Shown here one piece after another: positions 6,295 through 7,065 of a stretch of 7,065 nucleotides of DNA. The DNA lies in assembly GCA_022709465.1 (NCBI GenBank), contig JAKLIT010000068.1:1-7065 (forward strand), written 5' to 3'. Positions within the stretch are counted from its first letter, which is position 1, and every line of letters starts with the position of its first letter. Made by a program: the position numbers and the translations under genes. The notes beneath the pieces are model-generated. The model was given only the letters and a program-made list of their open reading frames with translations, did not search any database and was not told the origin of the DNA. The stretch comes from Candidatus Omnitrophota bacterium (lineage in GTDB: Bacteria > Omnitrophota > Koll11 > Pluralincolimonadales > Pluralincolimonadaceae).

Positions 6295-7065
6295 AAGAGA
6301 AGCTTGTATCGCCCGAGAAGCTCAGGGTCTTCATCAGGGGTGTATTGCTTAAGGCCGGTGTCCGCGAAGACGTGTCCGTGCATGTCGCCGAAGGCCTCGT
6401 GCAGGCCTCATTAAGGGGCGTCGATTCCCACGGCATAAGGCTCTTTCCGCATTATATGGCGTCGGTTAAGGCCGGAAGGATAAATCCCGATCCGGCGTAT
6501 AAGTTCGAGAGGACCTCGGCTTCCACCGGGAAGTTCGACGCGGACCATACCTTCGGCCATGCCGCCGGCATCGAATCCGCGAGAAAGGCGGTGGAACTCG
6601 CAAAGGAGGCAGGGACCGGCAGCATAGCCGTTTTCAATTCCACGCATTTCGGCGCGGCCGCGTATTTCACGCTTGAGATAGCGAAACACGGGATGATAGG
6701 GCTAAGTTTCACGCATGCCGATTCGCTGATGAAGACATACGCGGGCAAGAGGGCGTTCCTCGGGACTAACCCGATATCCTTTGCTGCGCCGGTGGAAGGC
6801 GAAGAGCCGTTCTGCCTGGACATGGCAACGACACTTTATAATTTCAACAAGATAAAACAGCTGCGCGAACGCAAGCGCTCGGCTCCGGCGGGCGTCGGCG
6901 CGGATACGGAAGGCAATGAGACGACGGATGCGGAGAAGATATCGATGCTGCTGCCTATAGGCGGGTATAAGGGATACGGGCTCAGCCTTATGGTAGAGGT
7001 GCTCTGCGGGATACTGACCGGCATGCCCTACGGGCCGAACATATCGAGCATGTTCAAGGCGCCGC
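6291..7065 (+). CDS. Malate/L-lactate dehydrogenase-family (Ldh_2) oxidoreductase, 3' truncated
   Basis: The gene starts at the ATG of an ATGA overlap with the preceding stop and stays open to the window edge: 258 residues of a family usually about 340-360 long. RGVDSHGIRLFPHY (S46-H47-G48), NSTHFGAAAY (H119), FLGTNPISFAAP (G158 to P161), LDMATT and LPIGGYKGYGLSLMVE (Y226-K227-G228) are the successive hallmarks of the Ldh_2/YlbC/YiaK family. These NAD(P)H enzymes reduce 2-oxo acids or related carbonyls; known members include malate, sulfolactate, ureidoglycolate and 2,3-diketogulonate enzymes. Fold differs from classical lactate dehydrogenase. In a nonulosonate-like operon, a 2-keto-acid or hydroxy-acyl side chain (for example a lactyl-type substituent) is a conceivable substrate; this is speculation. 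No Shine-Dalgarno as strong as the others is visible (AGGAAG ends about four bases before the ATG), so translation is probably coupled to the upstream gene. Confidence 0.9.
   Translation, partial: MKEKLVSPEKLRVFIRGVLLKAGVREDVSVHVAEGLVQASLRGVDSHGIRLFPHYMASVKAGRINPDPAYKFERTSASTGKFDADHTFGHAAGIESARKAVELAKEAGTGSIAVFNSTHFGAAAYFTLEIAKHGMIGLSFTHADSLMKTYAGKRAFLGTNPISFAAPVEGEEPFCLDMATTLYNFNKIKQLRERKRSAPAGVGADTEGNETTDAEKISMLLPIGGYKGYGLSLMVEVLCGILTGMPYGPNISSMFKAP

Noticed and set aside
6452..6823. 123-codon open frame on the minus strand
   Set aside because: It is a shadow of the Ldh_2-family gene, whose + strand frame carries all the family motifs and runs off the window edge.
1..7065. CRISPR array, tRNA or rRNA gene, insertion sequence or toxin-antitoxin pair
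   Set aside because: No direct repeat arrays, RNA-gene signatures, transposase motifs or terminal inverted repeats were seen; nearly every base is inside a supported coding frame.

Overview
The window is a densely packed stretch of seven genes, all on the + strand. Gaps are at most 23 bases, two gene junctions overlap, and I see no terminator, promoter, RNA gene, repeat array or mobile element. The first gene is cut by the left edge and the last by the right edge, so this is the middle of a longer operon. Base composition is roughly balanced. Codon use favours AGG for arginine and ATA for isoleucine, and start sites carry purine-rich AAGGAG-type ribosome sites. This looks bacterial and would suit an uncultivated, metagenome-derived lineage such as Omnitrophota. 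That placement is an impression, not a demonstration.

Layout: (1) 1-333, C-terminal part of a short-chain dehydrogenase/reductase (SDR) with a serine-led SIYGVV segment and a YSVSK active site; (2) 346-1416, a radical SAM protein with a SPASM-like cysteine-rich tail; (3) 1427-2815, a second radical SAM protein with an N-terminal cobalamin-binding-type domain; (4) 2839-3324, a stand-alone KdsC-like HAD phosphatase with a GTG start; (5) 3327-5132, a 601-residue protein whose C-terminal half looks like a GT-B glycosyltransferase; (6) 5119-6294, a Gfo/Idh/MocA-type oxidoreductase; (7) 6291-7065, the first 258 residues of a malate/L-lactate dehydrogenase-family (Ldh_2) enzyme that runs off the window.

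Taken together, this reads as a surface-glycan operon. KdsC-like phosphatases remove the phosphate from 3-deoxy-octulosonate or nonulosonate (sialic-acid-like) phosphates before CMP activation. The SDR resembles the PtmA-type reductases of legionaminic-acid clusters, and the Gfo/Idh/MocA and Ldh_2 enzymes supply further redox steps. The putative GT-B protein is a candidate transferase. No sugar synthase (NeuB/KdsA type) or cytidylyltransferase (NeuA/KdsB type) is inside the window; they would be expected in the flanks.

The unusual element is the pair of adjacent, very different radical SAM enzymes between the SDR and the phosphatase. They suggest that the sugar, or a substituent on it, undergoes radical chemistry such as deoxygenation, epimerisation or methylation. 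This is the best candidate here for an undescribed pathway, but the substrate and chemistry cannot be read from sequence alone.
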